From NCBI RefSeq assembly GCF_014274465.1, contig NZ_CP060394.1, positions 1,798,001-1,862,000 on the forward strand: a DNA stretch of 64,000 nt. Direction: 5' to 3'. This stretch comes from Alloacidobacterium dinghuense. GTDB taxonomy: Bacteria > Acidobacteriota > Terriglobia > Terriglobales > Acidobacteriaceae. The notes under the pieces were generated by a model, which did no database searches, had not been told where the DNA came from, and worked only from the letters and a program-made list of their open reading frames with translations. Below are positions 51,761 through 61,386 of the stretch, piece by piece (position 1 is the stretch's first letter; each line of letters starts with the position of its first letter). The translations under genes and the position numbers were made by a program.

Positions 51761-53032
51761 TTATTGCGCAGGCTCCGGGCTGGCAATTCCATATAAGGAA
51801 TCACGTGATATCGTACGCGCAACAAAAGAGGCAAGCAGACAGCAGGGGATGATGACTGGCAGAAGGTGCCATTGGCCGGTCAACTCTACTGCCATCAGAG
51901 CTGCCATCAGCGGAGCGTGCGTCACGGCAGCCATCAGAGCTCCCATGCCACACAGCCCCAGCACCAAGGCATAGGACAAGTGCAGACAATGACCTGCTAC
52001 GAGACCAAGGGCAGCGCCGGCGAAAAGCGTTGGAGTAAAGACACCTCCAATTGTGCCGGTTCCCACGCAGAAGGTTGTAGCGGCGATGCGACACCCCAAT
52101 GCACTAATGATGCTGAGGAGTGTTGTTTTGTTTCGAAGTATTCCTACGAGCGCGGCGTCGCCGTTTCCCCAGACTCTCGGCTCGATCAGGCTAAGCAGGC
52201 CAACCGCCAACCCGCTCCACAACAATGCAAGCGGCAAGCGGCTTGCGGCTCTGGAAAGATGAAGAAGCTTTTGATAGGCGGGGCCGGAGGCGCCAAGGAT
52301 GACAGCCAATGGAAAAACCCATAACAATTCCGGTGTCATAGGCAGCCTTCCTGCTATCGGGAAGAGAGGTCCGGCGCCCAACACCGCACGACTGACAATC
52401 CACCCAGAGGCGGAAGCCAGCAGCAATGGCAGAATGTCGATCCAGGCACACTCTCCGAGGACAATCTCTGCTCCGAAGAATGCTCCGGCAATCGGCGCCT
52501 GATAGGCTGCCGCAACTGCAGCTGCAGCGCCATAGGCAACTTGCCGCGAGAGAGAAAAATTTCGTGTGGGGAATCGGCCGCCGACCCACGAGGTAGTTGC
52601 AGCGGCAAACTGGATCATGACTCCTTCGCGCCCAATTGCCGCGCCGGTGGCTATGGGAAAGGCGGATGCGACAGTTCGCCAAAGCGTCGAAAGAAAAGGA
52701 ATCCGGCCGTTTTTCAATCGAACAGCCTCGACGTATTCTTCGAAGTCAAGACCTGACCTCAAGCGGCGCATGAGCCAGACCACAAAAGTCGCTAATGCTG
52801 CTCCGATGATCGGGGTCAGGACTCGACGCGCAGGCTGGAAGCTTGTCGCCGCTACGGGTAACATCCCGGTCTGCTGTACAAAGATCCACTGTAGAAGGCG
52901 GAAGAAAAGCCTCACTGCGACGCAAGCCGATCCGCTTGCTACCCCCAGGAGTGCCGCCCATGCAGCCGATGTCAGCCATGTTGTTACAGCATTCTCTGTT
53001 GCCTCGGCTTTGGTGAGTGTCGCGGTTGTCAT
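51761..53032 (-). CDS. clcA: ClC-type chloride channel/transporter
   Basis: A polytopic membrane protein of 423 residues with about ten hydrophobic segments. ClC signatures: ASGSACVAVRLFFR near the N-terminus (variant of GSGIP), GREGVMIQFAA (the gating Glu in G-R-E-G near residue 130), and GGVFTPTLFAGAALG (G-x-F-x-P). It moves chloride, often in exchange for protons, across the inner membrane, aiding acid tolerance. The ATG at 53032 overlaps the stop of the upstream FAD gene as ATGA, indicating coupled translation; the frame extends upstream (GTG) but is less likely. Confidence 0.93.
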   Translation of the reverse strand: MTTATLTKAEATENAVTTWLTSAAWAALLGVASGSACVAVRLFFRLLQWIFVQQTGMLPVAATSFQPARRVLTPIIGAALATFVVWLMRRLRSGLDFEEYVEAVRLKNGRIPFLSTLWRTVASAFPIATGAAIGREGVMIQFAAATTSWVGGRFPTRNFSLSRQVAYGAAAAVAAAYQAPIAGAFFGAEIVLGECAWIDILPLLLASASGWIVSRAVLGAGPLFPIAGRLPMTPELLWVFPLAVILGASGPAYQKLLHLSRAASRLPLALLWSGLAVGLLSLIEPRVWGNGDAALVGILRNKTTLLSIISALGCRIAATTFCVGTGTIGGVFTPTLFAGAALGLVAGHCLHLSYALVLGLCGMGALMAAVTHAPLMAALMAVELTGQWHLLPVIIPCCLLASFVARTISRDSLYGIASPEPAQ

Positions 53033-54450
53033 GCCGCTACCCACTCGCCCACGGCATCAGTCGTTGGGATATCTGTCTCAATTTCCTGGGCATGTGCGCT
53101 TTGTTGACTCAGGCGCGCTTTCAGTGTGAAGGCAAGATCGACGGCTTGTTGACGGATCTCCGGAATGGCGATGGATTCAAGCAGGTCACCGAGACGCCCG
53201 GGCCCGAGATTAAAGATGGTCTCCGAAGCTTGCCCACTCGCATCGATGAGGGCTCCATTTTCTGCGCAATGAAATCCCGCACCCAGAGGGCCGGGAATCA
53301 CGAGGCCTTTCTCAAACAGATTGTGGAGCAGAGTCGAGGAAGTACGGCGATAGTTCATGCTCGGCCCAGTGCAGTTGATTACTCGATCGGCGTAGAAGCT
53401 ATCCTTGCCGATGCCTGTACGGACCGTCACTTGAGCTCCCGCAGGAGAAGCATCAACAGCGTGCAGGTGGCCTTCGCGGATCTCGAGAGTTCCGTTCCGG
53501 AGCTCAGCTTCAATGATGTCGGCGATTGGCGGGGCCATGCGGTGGCGTACCACTTCCCACCTACGCTGGAGATGACGGCGGAAACGCTTCTGTTCCTCAA
53601 TCGGAAGACGTAACCACAAGTCATTCGTCGTCTCACGGAGGCTGTCTATGGCCGCTCTCCATTCGGCGCTGTTTCGAATCGCAGTCCGCAGAGCGCGGAG
53701 ATACGCGACGCAGGTTGCGGGTGTACTCAGTGGAATTGCGGTTGTATTCAGAGGGCTGTAGTCCTCATGTCTATTCGGAAAGACGCCGTGACGGGATACG
53801 GCAATGATCTTTCCCCTGTGGCCTCGCTCACGCAATCTGAGCAGAACGTCAACGCCTGTAAGACCTGTTCCGACGAGAGCCACAGGCTCACACGGACCCA
53901 ATCGTGCATAGGTTTCTGATAACCATGCATTGTTGTGATACAAGCCAGACTCAGTTGCGGCTTTCGTGATTCCGGGAAGGGGAGCAGGATCGAAGTTTCC
54001 AGTTGCAAGAACGATCAGATCGGCCCGGAGTTCGCACCCGTTATCCAGCGTCAGGACGGCGCCGGCGTCATACGGCTGAAGATCGGTAACCGTTGCAATC
54101 TCGTGCCTGAGTCCGGTCGTCGTTGCCAGGAGAGACTGGATGTATCGGCCAAAGACAGCTCGTGGCGCAAAGGTTTTTTCGGTTGCTGCGGAGTCATGAT
54201 TCTTGCGCAGCCAGTTGAGAAAATGATCTGGCTGATCTGGCAGTGCGCTGATCTTTCCTGCCGGAACATTGAGCAGATGACGCAGGCTGGGCGTCGAATA
54301 GGCCAAGCCAAGGCCGAGATCAGGTCGCCGGTCGATGATGATGAGTCGGGCTTGTGTTCTTTGCCGAATAAGATGGAAAGCTGTAAGTGCCCCGCTTACT
54401 CCACCCCCTATGATTGCGATTGTCCTGGTTAGTTCGTTCGATGTCGTCAT
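53029..54450 (-). CDS. FAD/NAD(P)-binding protein (NAD_binding_9 type)
   Basis: A soluble flavoprotein: dinucleotide-binding motif IAIIGGGVSGALTAFHL (G15-G20), a second Rossmann segment 'PVALVGTGLTGVDVLLRLRERGH', and 'LNVPAGKISALPDQPDHFLNWL' and 'RVINCTGPSMNYRR' typical of the uncharacterised FAD-NAD(P)-binding family (HI0933-like relatives). Substrate unknown. It is translationally coupled to clcA (ATGA overlap). It lies divergent from the gene at 54616. Confidence 0.85.
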   Translation of the reverse strand: MTTSNELTRTIAIIGGGVSGALTAFHLIRQRTQARLIIIDRRPDLGLGLAYSTPSLRHLLNVPAGKISALPDQPDHFLNWLRKNHDSAATEKTFAPRAVFGRYIQSLLATTTGLRHEIATVTDLQPYDAGAVLTLDNGCELRADLIVLATGNFDPAPLPGITKAATESGLYHNNAWLSETYARLGPCEPVALVGTGLTGVDVLLRLRERGHRGKIIAVSRHGVFPNRHEDYSPLNTTAIPLSTPATCVAYLRALRTAIRNSAEWRAAIDSLRETTNDLWLRLPIEEQKRFRRHLQRRWEVVRHRMAPPIADIIEAELRNGTLEIREGHLHAVDASPAGAQVTVRTGIGKDSFYADRVINCTGPSMNYRRTSSTLLHNLFEKGLVIPGPLGAGFHCAENGALIDASGQASETIFNLGPGRLGDLLESIAIPEIRQQAVDLAFTLKARLSQQSAHAQEIETDIPTTDAVGEWVAA

Positions 54451-54615
54451 AATACTTCGACATTAGGTGGAACTCTGCACCGATGGAATTCGCAAATTCT
54501 AATACGGTATAGGCGATGCTTTTCTATGTGGCTTGCGCTTATCGGGTATCAGTATTACTACTTGGACGCGGCGGCCTCTCCGGATCGAAACTGGATTTCG
54601 TAAAGGAGAAACACA

Positions 54616-55320
54616 ATGAACAGCATCATTAAGTCCGCACTCACACTTAGTCTGGCAACCGCAGTTTTGGCTCTTCCCGCGCTTCCATCGCAGGCGGAGG
54701 TCCACTCAAAGTCGAAGGACATGGTAATCATGGAAGCTCGTGATCTGCCAGAGCAGGCGCAAATGAAAGGCAACTCGCTCTTTCTTCATTCAGACAGCGA
54801 AGGCAACACGTACCTCTATGTTGAACAGCAGCAGGGCGCGCGGCTAACGGTGTTTGACGTCACTGATCCGGCTCATATCAAGGTAGCAGCCAGCACACCG
54901 CTGCCTGCAGAGGGCGCATTCGACTTCGTTCGCGCTCTTGGCGATCATGCGGAGATCGTATACTTCCGCGATGGCCAAAAGGTAGGAATCCTCGATTTGC
55001 GCAGGGCGACCAAACCAGTACTCCGCACCATATCGAGTACAGCCAATCTCTATACTGGTGAGACCTTGGGACAGAGCGGCCTTCTCGCTGCGAACGAATC
55101 ATACAAATACATTCCTGCAGTCGCCCGCGACTTTCAGGTGATCGATATCTCTGCGGCGAACCCGACCCCGCTGGTAACTCTCAAAAATGTGAAGCATCGC
55201 GCGACGAATGATGAAACCGGAACAACATTCTTCCTGGATGACGATGGACTTACAGTTGCTCGGCAGATCAGTGTCGAAACCGAGTACAAGATTAATCAGA
55301 TGCGGACAGAGGGAAACTGA
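54616..55320 (+). CDS. Exported beta-rich hypothetical protein
   Basis: A signal peptide (ATAVLALPALPSQA, residues 12-27) leads to a 205-residue domain with repeats like 'TYLYVEQQQGARLTVFDVTDPAHIKV', 'VGILDLRRATKPVLRTI' and 'FQVIDISAANPTPLVTLKN', that is, alternating LVIVD-type blades of a small beta propeller. GGAG precedes the ATG at 54616. Located outside the cytoplasmic membrane; no catalytic motif. A strong terminator follows. Confidence 0.7.
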   Translation: MNSIIKSALTLSLATAVLALPALPSQAEVHSKSKDMVIMEARDLPEQAQMKGNSLFLHSDSEGNTYLYVEQQQGARLTVFDVTDPAHIKVAASTPLPAEGAFDFVRALGDHAEIVYFRDGQKVGILDLRRATKPVLRTISSTANLYTGETLGQSGLLAANESYKYIPAVARDFQVIDISAANPTPLVTLKNVKHRATNDETGTTFFLDDDGLTVARQISVETEYKINQMRTEGN

Positions 55321-55343
55321 GGGCAGAATGTTTGAACAAGCAG

Positions 55344-55379
55344 AAAAGGCCACACGCCGATCTGGGCGTGTGGCCTTTT
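55344..55379 (+). terminator. Strong intrinsic terminator
   Basis: A 15-bp perfect stem, AAAAGGCCACACGCC / GGCGTGTGGCCTTTT, with a GATCTG loop, directly after the gene at 54616. The A and T runs make it usable on both strands. Confidence 0.92.
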
Positions 55380-55518
55380 GTTTTGGGCTTAACAGCGGCG
55401 CCGGAGGATATCGGTCTCGCCGTATAAACCATTTTCCGATTCCGTGGTTGCGGAATAGGGCGGGAAGTGACCCAGCATGGTTCGTTCCGGGTCGCGTTAT
55501 GGCAGAGCTGGCGCCCTG

Positions 55519-55932
55519 CTACTTTAGAGCGATGAAAACCTGGTGATCTGCTCGCAGACTCGCATGGTTCAGTCGAGTGCTCTTCTCTGAGCGTGAAGTC
55601 GGCAACTCGAGATTCAAATGCGCATAGGAAGCGAGAATCTTCCTTAGAAAATATTGGTCTCCGGATTTGTCAAAGACTACTTTGCCGAATTCGGATCGGT
55701 TGTCCTCCACAGGCGAGGTGCGCAGGAGCGTGACTGTGTGCTCATGATTCTGGATTACGACTGCGATGAGATCTGTCGAAGAGATCGTATAAGTTCCGGC
55801 AGGAAGCTTTGTATTGCCGGCGTTGAAGTCGAATGGGATGGTGACGCGGATTTTATGCTGTTGCGCACTCGCTGTGCCAACTGTGACCATGACTGCCAAT
55901 GCGAAGAAAATGATTGCGACAATACGTTTCAT
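55519..55932 (-). CDS. Small exported hypothetical protein
   Basis: Signal peptide MKRIVAIIFFALAVMVTVG, cleavage near SAQQ, followed by a beta-rich segment 'IRVTIPFDFNAGNTKLPAGTYTISSTD', a pattern common in acidobacterial exported hypotheticals (a pair of Gly-Thr-Tyr turns after a VTIPFDF strand). No Cys, no catalytic motif. Length 137. Role unknown. Confidence 0.7.
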   Translation of the reverse strand: MKRIVAIIFFALAVMVTVGTASAQQHKIRVTIPFDFNAGNTKLPAGTYTISSTDLIAVVIQNHEHTVTLLRTSPVEDNRSEFGKVVFDKSGDQYFLRKILASYAHLNLELPTSRSEKSTRLNHASLRADHQVFIALK

Positions 55933-56174
55933 AATAGACTTTCTCCTCTGGTTCTACTGCAGGTTTGTCGGCTGTAGTGTTAAGGCCACTTGGTATGCCC
56001 TCGCATTGAATATCGAAAGCCGCACGCAAAAGACGACACGCCATTCGATGGTGCGCGTAGCTGTAGTAGGAAAATCGGGTGCGCCGATGAAAGATCGTGG
56101 ATGGTTTTGACAATAGAGAAGCGTTTAAATCGTTTGCCTTGTGGTGTTCCGCTGCTCCTACTACACTTTTCCCC

Positions 56175-57089
56175 ATGAAATCATCGACGACATTGCCTGC
56201 TCTCAAGTGGTTCGCCCTTTTGCTCGGGGTGATCGCAGCCTCCGCGCACGCGCAAGAGTGGGCGAAAGCCCGCCTGGAAGCTTCGCCGCGTCACCATGAA
56301 TACGTGCCCTTAAAGCATGGCAACCGTACGGTGCAGGCATTTGTCGTTTATCCAGAAGTGAAAGAGAAAGCCACGGTGGTGATTCTCATTCACGAGATAT
56401 TCGGTCTTAGCGACTGGGCGAAAGAAATGGCGGATGAGCTTGCCGGGCAAGGCCTCATTGTCGTTGCTCCCGATCTGCTTTCCGGCTTTGGCCGAAATGG
56501 TGGCGGATCGAGTGAATTTCCCAATCAGGACGCGGCGGTAAAAGCTGTCTCCGGCCTTGATCCCGATGTAGTCAATGCTGACCTCGATGCTGCGGCAGAT
56601 TATGGGAAGCACATTCCGGCGGGCAACGGCAAGATTGCAGTCATCGGATTCTGCTGGGGCGGAGGAAAGTCCTTTGCATTCGCTGCCCATCACAAAGACC
56701 TCTCAGCGGCATTTGTCTTTTATGGCCCAGGCCCGGCGGATGTATCGACCATTACGGCACCCGTATATGGTTTTTATGCCGGCAACGATACGCGCATCGG
56801 CGCGACAATTCCCGCAACGACTGCGGCAATGAAGGCTGCGGGCAAAACATATGAGCCAGTCACCTATGATGGTGCGGGTCACGGCTTCATGCGTGCCGGT
56901 GAAGATCCGACGAACACGGTGCCCGCGAACAAGACGGCTCGCGAACAAGCGTTTACTCGCCTCGTGACTCTGCTCAAAGGGGTGAAGAGTGCCTCAGTGG
57001 CAACGCACAGCAGCGATCAGAGGAGTGCCAAAATGTCTACGGCGGGTTCGAGCATTTCGTGTCATGACACGGCCACCGCAACGATGTAA
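56175..57089 (+). CDS. Exported dienelactone-hydrolase-family protein
   Basis: The ATG at 56175 opens with a signal peptide (MKSSTTLPALKWFALLLGVIAASAHA). The alpha/beta-hydrolase core has the triad Cys in GFCWGGG (about residue 159), Asp in AGNDTRIG (about 204) and His in GAGHGFM (about 235), plus the oxyanion motif LIHEIFGL. Cys as nucleophile is typical of dienelactone hydrolases (carboxymethylenebutenolidase). About 30 residues after 'LLKGVKSAS' are low-complexity and unlike the family, perhaps a non-conserved tail. Function: hydrolysis of an ester or lactone in the periplasm; substrate unknown. Confidence 0.85.
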   Translation: MKSSTTLPALKWFALLLGVIAASAHAQEWAKARLEASPRHHEYVPLKHGNRTVQAFVVYPEVKEKATVVILIHEIFGLSDWAKEMADELAGQGLIVVAPDLLSGFGRNGGGSSEFPNQDAAVKAVSGLDPDVVNADLDAAADYGKHIPAGNGKIAVIGFCWGGGKSFAFAAHHKDLSAAFVFYGPGPADVSTITAPVYGFYAGNDTRIGATIPATTAAMKAAGKTYEPVTYDGAGHGFMRAGEDPTNTVPANKTAREQAFTRLVTLLKGVKSASVATHSSDQRSAKMSTAGSSISCHDTATATM

Positions 57090-57129
57090 GGGGATTGAGG
57101 TCTCGGCTGGCTGCAAACTAAGGAGCAAG

Positions 57130-57672
57130 ATGGAACAGAGTCTGGACCGCACGATAGCGCTGCTCAGTCGTACTCCCGCAGCCCTCGATGCACTGCTGCG
57201 CGACTTGCCTGAAGAGTGGACGCGAGGAAGCGAAGGCGGAAACACCTGGAGCGCGTTTGATGTTGTCGGTCATCTGATCGACGGTGAACGCGTTGACTGG
57301 ATGCCACGAGCGAAGATGGTGCTGCAGTTTGGTGAGTCTCGAACGTTTGAGCCGTTTGATCGTGAGCAGCACCTGAGTCAGACCGCAGGAAAGTCCCTGG
57401 AGCAGCTATTGGATGAATTTGCTCGTCTACGTGCAGAGAATCTCGAAGAACTGCGCTCCTTGAACCTTAGGCAAGAAGATTTGGAGCGGCGCGGACGGCA
57501 TCCTACCTTTGGGGTCGTTACTCTTTCGCAGCTGCTGGCCACCTGGGCAGATCATGACCTCACCCATCTGCATCAGATCTCAAGAATTCTGGCCCACCAA
57601 TACCGCGAGGCGGTAGGTCCGTGGAGCAGGTTCCTGGGCGTGCTGCAGTGCCAAGGCCACAGCTCGATGTAA
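57130..57672 (+). CDS. DinB-family putative metal-dependent enzyme
   Basis: The ATG at 57130 has AAGGAGCAAG just upstream. The 180-residue four-helix protein shows the DinB pattern: 'LSRTPAALDALLRDLPEEWTRGSEGGNTWSAFDVVGHLIDGERVDWMPRAK', a His in GHLID, and 'LATWADHDLTHLHQISRI' with two His; the three His form the metal site. Members act as transferases or stress proteins of poorly known function. It starts 40 bases after the hydrolase stop, so the two probably share a transcript. Confidence 0.85.
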   Translation: MEQSLDRTIALLSRTPAALDALLRDLPEEWTRGSEGGNTWSAFDVVGHLIDGERVDWMPRAKMVLQFGESRTFEPFDREQHLSQTAGKSLEQLLDEFARLRAENLEELRSLNLRQEDLERRGRHPTFGVVTLSQLLATWADHDLTHLHQISRILAHQYREAVGPWSRFLGVLQCQGHSSM

Positions 57673-57894
57673 TAACCCCCGCCGTTTCTCCCCAAACTTT
57701 CCATTCGCGATATCCGACCAAAAGGCCTCCTTCCCGCCACTTCCTTGTTTATTCGGCGCATCGATTTCGTTTGTGACTGGTCAAAAACATCTTGACTCGG
57801 CCATCGAATTCATTCACACTCCTTCAAATACCGAAAGCAATTGAAACCAATAGCTGAGCTCGTCCCTCTCTGGTTGAAAGGAATGCGAAGCAAA

Positions 57895-60800
57895 ATGAAG
57901 CGCATATCTTGTCTTCTCCTGTTTTTATTCGGTACCTGCGTTGCAGAAAGTTTCGCCCAGCTCGACACCGCGTCGATTGAAGGACGGGTGGCGGACAGCT
58001 CCGGAGCGTCCGTTGTAGGGGCTGCTGTAGATGTAATGAACATCGAAACGAACTACACCTACCATGTGACATCGAATAAAGATGGCGAATGGTATGCCAG
58101 TCCTGTGCACATCGGGACCTATCGCGTTACGGTTACAGCGGGAGGATTCCAGAAGAGCGTAGTCGATTCGGTAACGCTCGACGTGCAGCAGCGGCAGCGC
58201 GTGAATGTCGAGCTCAAGCCGGGCGCGGTGACCTCGACGGTAGAAGTAACCGGAGCGGCATCGTCGCTTGAAACTGACACGGTTGAGCGCAGCCACCTGA
58301 TCGACAGCCAGACGATGGTCACGCTGCCTTTGAATGGCCGCAATCCGGTACAACTGGCGCAGCTGACCGTAGGAGTAACGACCAGCGAGCCCGGGGCACG
58401 CGATTCTAATGGCTACGGCTTCAGTGCGAATGGTTCGCGTTCCCTGCAGAACAATTTCCTGTTGGATGGTATCGACAACAACTCCAATCTGCCCGATTTG
58501 CTGAACGAGGCGAACTATGTGTTTATGCCCTCGGTCGACGCGCTGCAGGAATTTCGCGTGGAAACCAATTCTTATTCCGCCGAGTTTGGCCGGGCTACCG
58601 GTGCGGTGGTCAACGCGACCGTTAAGAGTGGGACGAACCAGTTTCACGGCGTAGTCTATGAATTCCTGCGCAATCAAAATCTGGATGCAAAGAACTTCTT
58701 CGACACGGTGCAGCCGTCGTATCACCAGAACCAGTTCGGCGCGACGCTTGGTGGGCCGATTCTCCACAACAAGCTTTTTTTCTTTGTCGATTACGAGGGG
58801 CTTCGAATTTCGCAGGGGCAGACCAATACCGCTCTTGTACCAACTGCAGCGCAGCGGATTGGGGACTTCTCATCGCAACTGGATCTCACTTCTCCAACCG
58901 GCGTGCTTGATTGCAACGGTCAACCGACGTATGCGGGCGAGTTATTCGATACGAAGCAGACGCAAGTCAGTGCGGCGAGTCCAACCGGTTATTGTGGTGT
59001 GCCTTTTGCGTATGCGGCGAACGGAGTCACTCCGTCAAATGTGATTCCGCAATCGAAACTCGATTCGCTGGGGCTTACGCTGGCCGCGCTCTACCCGGCT
59101 CCAAATGCGAGCGGGCTGGGCTACAACTATCTCTCGAACCCCAAACTGATCAAGGACCGCAACCAGGGCGATGTGCGTGTGGACCAGGTGTTTTCAAGCA
59201 AGGACAGCGCATTCTATCGCTTCAGCATGGGACGTCAGCCGGCGACGATTCCATCACCTTTCCCGGGACTTGCCGATGGAGGAGGGTTCTTCACCGGCAT
59301 TGAGAACAATGATGCGTACAGCGTGGCTGCCAGCGAGACGCACATCTTTTCCCAGTCACTGGTCAACGAGGTGCGGTTCGGGTACAACCACCTCCACACT
59401 ACCCGATTCCAGTTCAACTACGGCACCGACGTTTCATCGCAGGTAGGTTTTCCCGGAGTGCCGTACGTTTCAGGCACAGACAATGGTGGTTTGCCGCAGT
59501 TGACGTTCAGCGACATGTCAACCCTTGGAAGCCCGACGTATCTGCCCTCGGACGAAAGTCAGGATACGTATTCGGTAACAGATACTGTGACGCTTGTGCG
59601 AGGCAATCACAGCATCAAGCTGGGCGGATCCTTCCGGCCAGAGCATTTTGCCATTCTGCAACCGGCCGCGTCGCGCGGCTCAATGAACTTCGGCACACAG
59701 TTCACGGATAATCCCGCGGATGAAGGAACGGGCGGCAGCGGGTTTGCAACATTGCTGAGCGGTCAGCCCGGCGGCGGGACCATCAACAACATCAACAACA
59801 TTAATTATCGGCGTACGGTGTGGGCGGCATTCGTTCAAGATAACTGGCGGGCGATGCCCAAGCTGACGGTAGAACTTGGGTTGAGGTACGAGCTTTTCTC
59901 TGGAATCACGGAAGAGAATAACGCGCAGGCAAATTTCAATGCTATAACCGGCGTGCTGGATATTCCCACAAACAGCCACGTCTCGCTCACTCCCACACTG
60001 GCGCAGGAAATACCTGTCAATCACACGGCATCTGATTCGCTGATCCCTACCCCCAATTTGAACTTTGGACCCAGGGTCGGCCTGGCGTATCAGTTCAGTC
60101 CGCGCTGGGTCTTCCGGTCGGCATTCGGCATCTTCTTCAACGGGGACGAAAACGGGCCGTACAGCAATCCCAGCCCGGGGTTTAATCCACCGTACTTTGA
60201 TACGGAGAACTACGTTGCTCCGTGCGGCCTGTCATCCTACAACCCGAATGCCGGAAGCTGCGCGATTGATGGCCTGAGCCAATTGTCGAACGGGTTTCCG
60301 AGCGATGCGCTGGTTGACCCGAACACACCCGCTTTGTTTTCCGAGAGCAAGCTGAGCACACCGTACGTAGATCAGTGGCATGCCAGTTTGCAATATGAGT
60401 TGGGAGACAAGACGGTTGTTGAGGCTGCCTATGTCGGATCGAAGGGAACCAAGCTCTATACGTTCGCTAACCTGAACCAGGCGGCGCCTACAGCAGATCC
60501 GTCAGCGCCGACAGCTCCGCGGCGGCCGTTCCCCTATGTCGATTCCTCCATCGGGTGGCTGCAGTCGAATGGCTTCTCGAATTACAACGCTTTGCAGCTT
60601 CGCTTCCAACACCGGTTCGCGAGCGGGCTTTCAGCGCTGATCAACTATACCTACAGCCACGCACTGGGCGATTCGTCGAATGCCAATCTCGGTGCGCAGA
60701 ACAATGACAGCTTCCGCTGGAGCAAGCATCCGGAGTGGGAATACGGCAACCTCGACTTCGACAACCGGCACCGCATGGTTGCAAGCGCATGGTGGGATCT

Positions 60801-61329
60801 GCCGGTGGGTAGAGGGAAGGCGCTTGCATCCGACGCGAATTCCTTTGTCAACGCGGTGATTGGCAACTGGCAGCTTGCGGGAATCGTGACGCTGTCTTCG
60901 GGAACCTGGTACACGGTGACGGATGCCAATGCCAACTTTGCAAACTCCGACGGACAGCAGCGTCCGGATGTGGTGCCGGGACAAAGAGCGAATGGACATC
61001 CGTGCGTGGCGGGAACTTTCTTCAACACCTGCGCGTTTCAGGATCCGGCGGAAGGCTCATTCGGCAATGTGGGCCTGAACACACTGCGCGGTCCCGGGGT
61101 TGAGAACGTTGATTTCTCGGTGCTGAAAACTTTTCCCATGGGCGAGAGCCGCAGGGTGGAGTTTCGCGGCGAGTTCTATAACGTGTTCAACCACCCAAAC
61201 TTTCTGTTTGCCGCTCCTGGGCCGCAGAACTCGAACAATGCGACGGTGCTGGGAACTCCGAGCTTCGGCTACACGACAGCGGCCAACGATCCGCGCCTGA
61301 TCCAATTTGGGTTGAAGTTCTACTTCTAG
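57895..61329 (+). CDS. Oar-like TonB-dependent receptor with carboxypeptidase-regulatory domain
   Basis: An outer-membrane protein of about 1144 residues. A signal peptide (MKRISCLLLFLFGTCVAESFAQ) is followed by a carboxypeptidase-regulatory (CarboxypepD_reg) domain, 'ASIEGRVADSSGASVVGAAVDV', a plug-like region (LIDSQTMVTLPLNGRNPVQL, NNFLLDGIDNNSN), and a long barrel ending with an aromatic, LIQFGLKFYF. Asparagine/tyrosine-rich turns are frequent in the barrel. Such receptors are numerous in Acidobacteria and presumably import large oligosaccharides or chelates using TonB energy; the ligand here is unknown. Start chosen at the ATG at 57895 since the signal peptide begins there. Confidence 0.9.
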   Translation: MKRISCLLLFLFGTCVAESFAQLDTASIEGRVADSSGASVVGAAVDVMNIETNYTYHVTSNKDGEWYASPVHIGTYRVTVTAGGFQKSVVDSVTLDVQQRQRVNVELKPGAVTSTVEVTGAASSLETDTVERSHLIDSQTMVTLPLNGRNPVQLAQLTVGVTTSEPGARDSNGYGFSANGSRSLQNNFLLDGIDNNSNLPDLLNEANYVFMPSVDALQEFRVETNSYSAEFGRATGAVVNATVKSGTNQFHGVVYEFLRNQNLDAKNFFDTVQPSYHQNQFGATLGGPILHNKLFFFVDYEGLRISQGQTNTALVPTAAQRIGDFSSQLDLTSPTGVLDCNGQPTYAGELFDTKQTQVSAASPTGYCGVPFAYAANGVTPSNVIPQSKLDSLGLTLAALYPAPNASGLGYNYLSNPKLIKDRNQGDVRVDQVFSSKDSAFYRFSMGRQPATIPSPFPGLADGGGFFTGIENNDAYSVAASETHIFSQSLVNEVRFGYNHLHTTRFQFNYGTDVSSQVGFPGVPYVSGTDNGGLPQLTFSDMSTLGSPTYLPSDESQDTYSVTDTVTLVRGNHSIKLGGSFRPEHFAILQPAASRGSMNFGTQFTDNPADEGTGGSGFATLLSGQPGGGTINNINNINYRRTVWAAFVQDNWRAMPKLTVELGLRYELFSGITEENNAQANFNAITGVLDIPTNSHVSLTPTLAQEIPVNHTASDSLIPTPNLNFGPRVGLAYQFSPRWVFRSAFGIFFNGDENGPYSNPSPGFNPPYFDTENYVAPCGLSSYNPNAGSCAIDGLSQLSNGFPSDALVDPNTPALFSESKLSTPYVDQWHASLQYELGDKTVVEAAYVGSKGTKLYTFANLNQAAPTADPSAPTAPRRPFPYVDSSIGWLQSNGFSNYNALQLRFQHRFASGLSALINYTYSHALGDSSNANLGAQNNDSFRWSKHPEWEYGNLDFDNRHRMVASAWWDLPVGRGKALASDANSFVNAVIGNWQLAGIVTLSSGTWYTVTDANANFANSDGQQRPDVVPGQRANGHPCVAGTFFNTCAFQDPAEGSFGNVGLNTLRGPGVENVDFSVLKTFPMGESRRVEFRGEFYNVFNHPNFLFAAPGPQNSNNATVLGTPSFGYTTAANDPRLIQFGLKFYF

Positions 61330-61386
61330 GACAGATGGTTTTGCGAGCAAGGTGGGGTGTAATTTTCCTGGCAGATGTGTTCCGTC

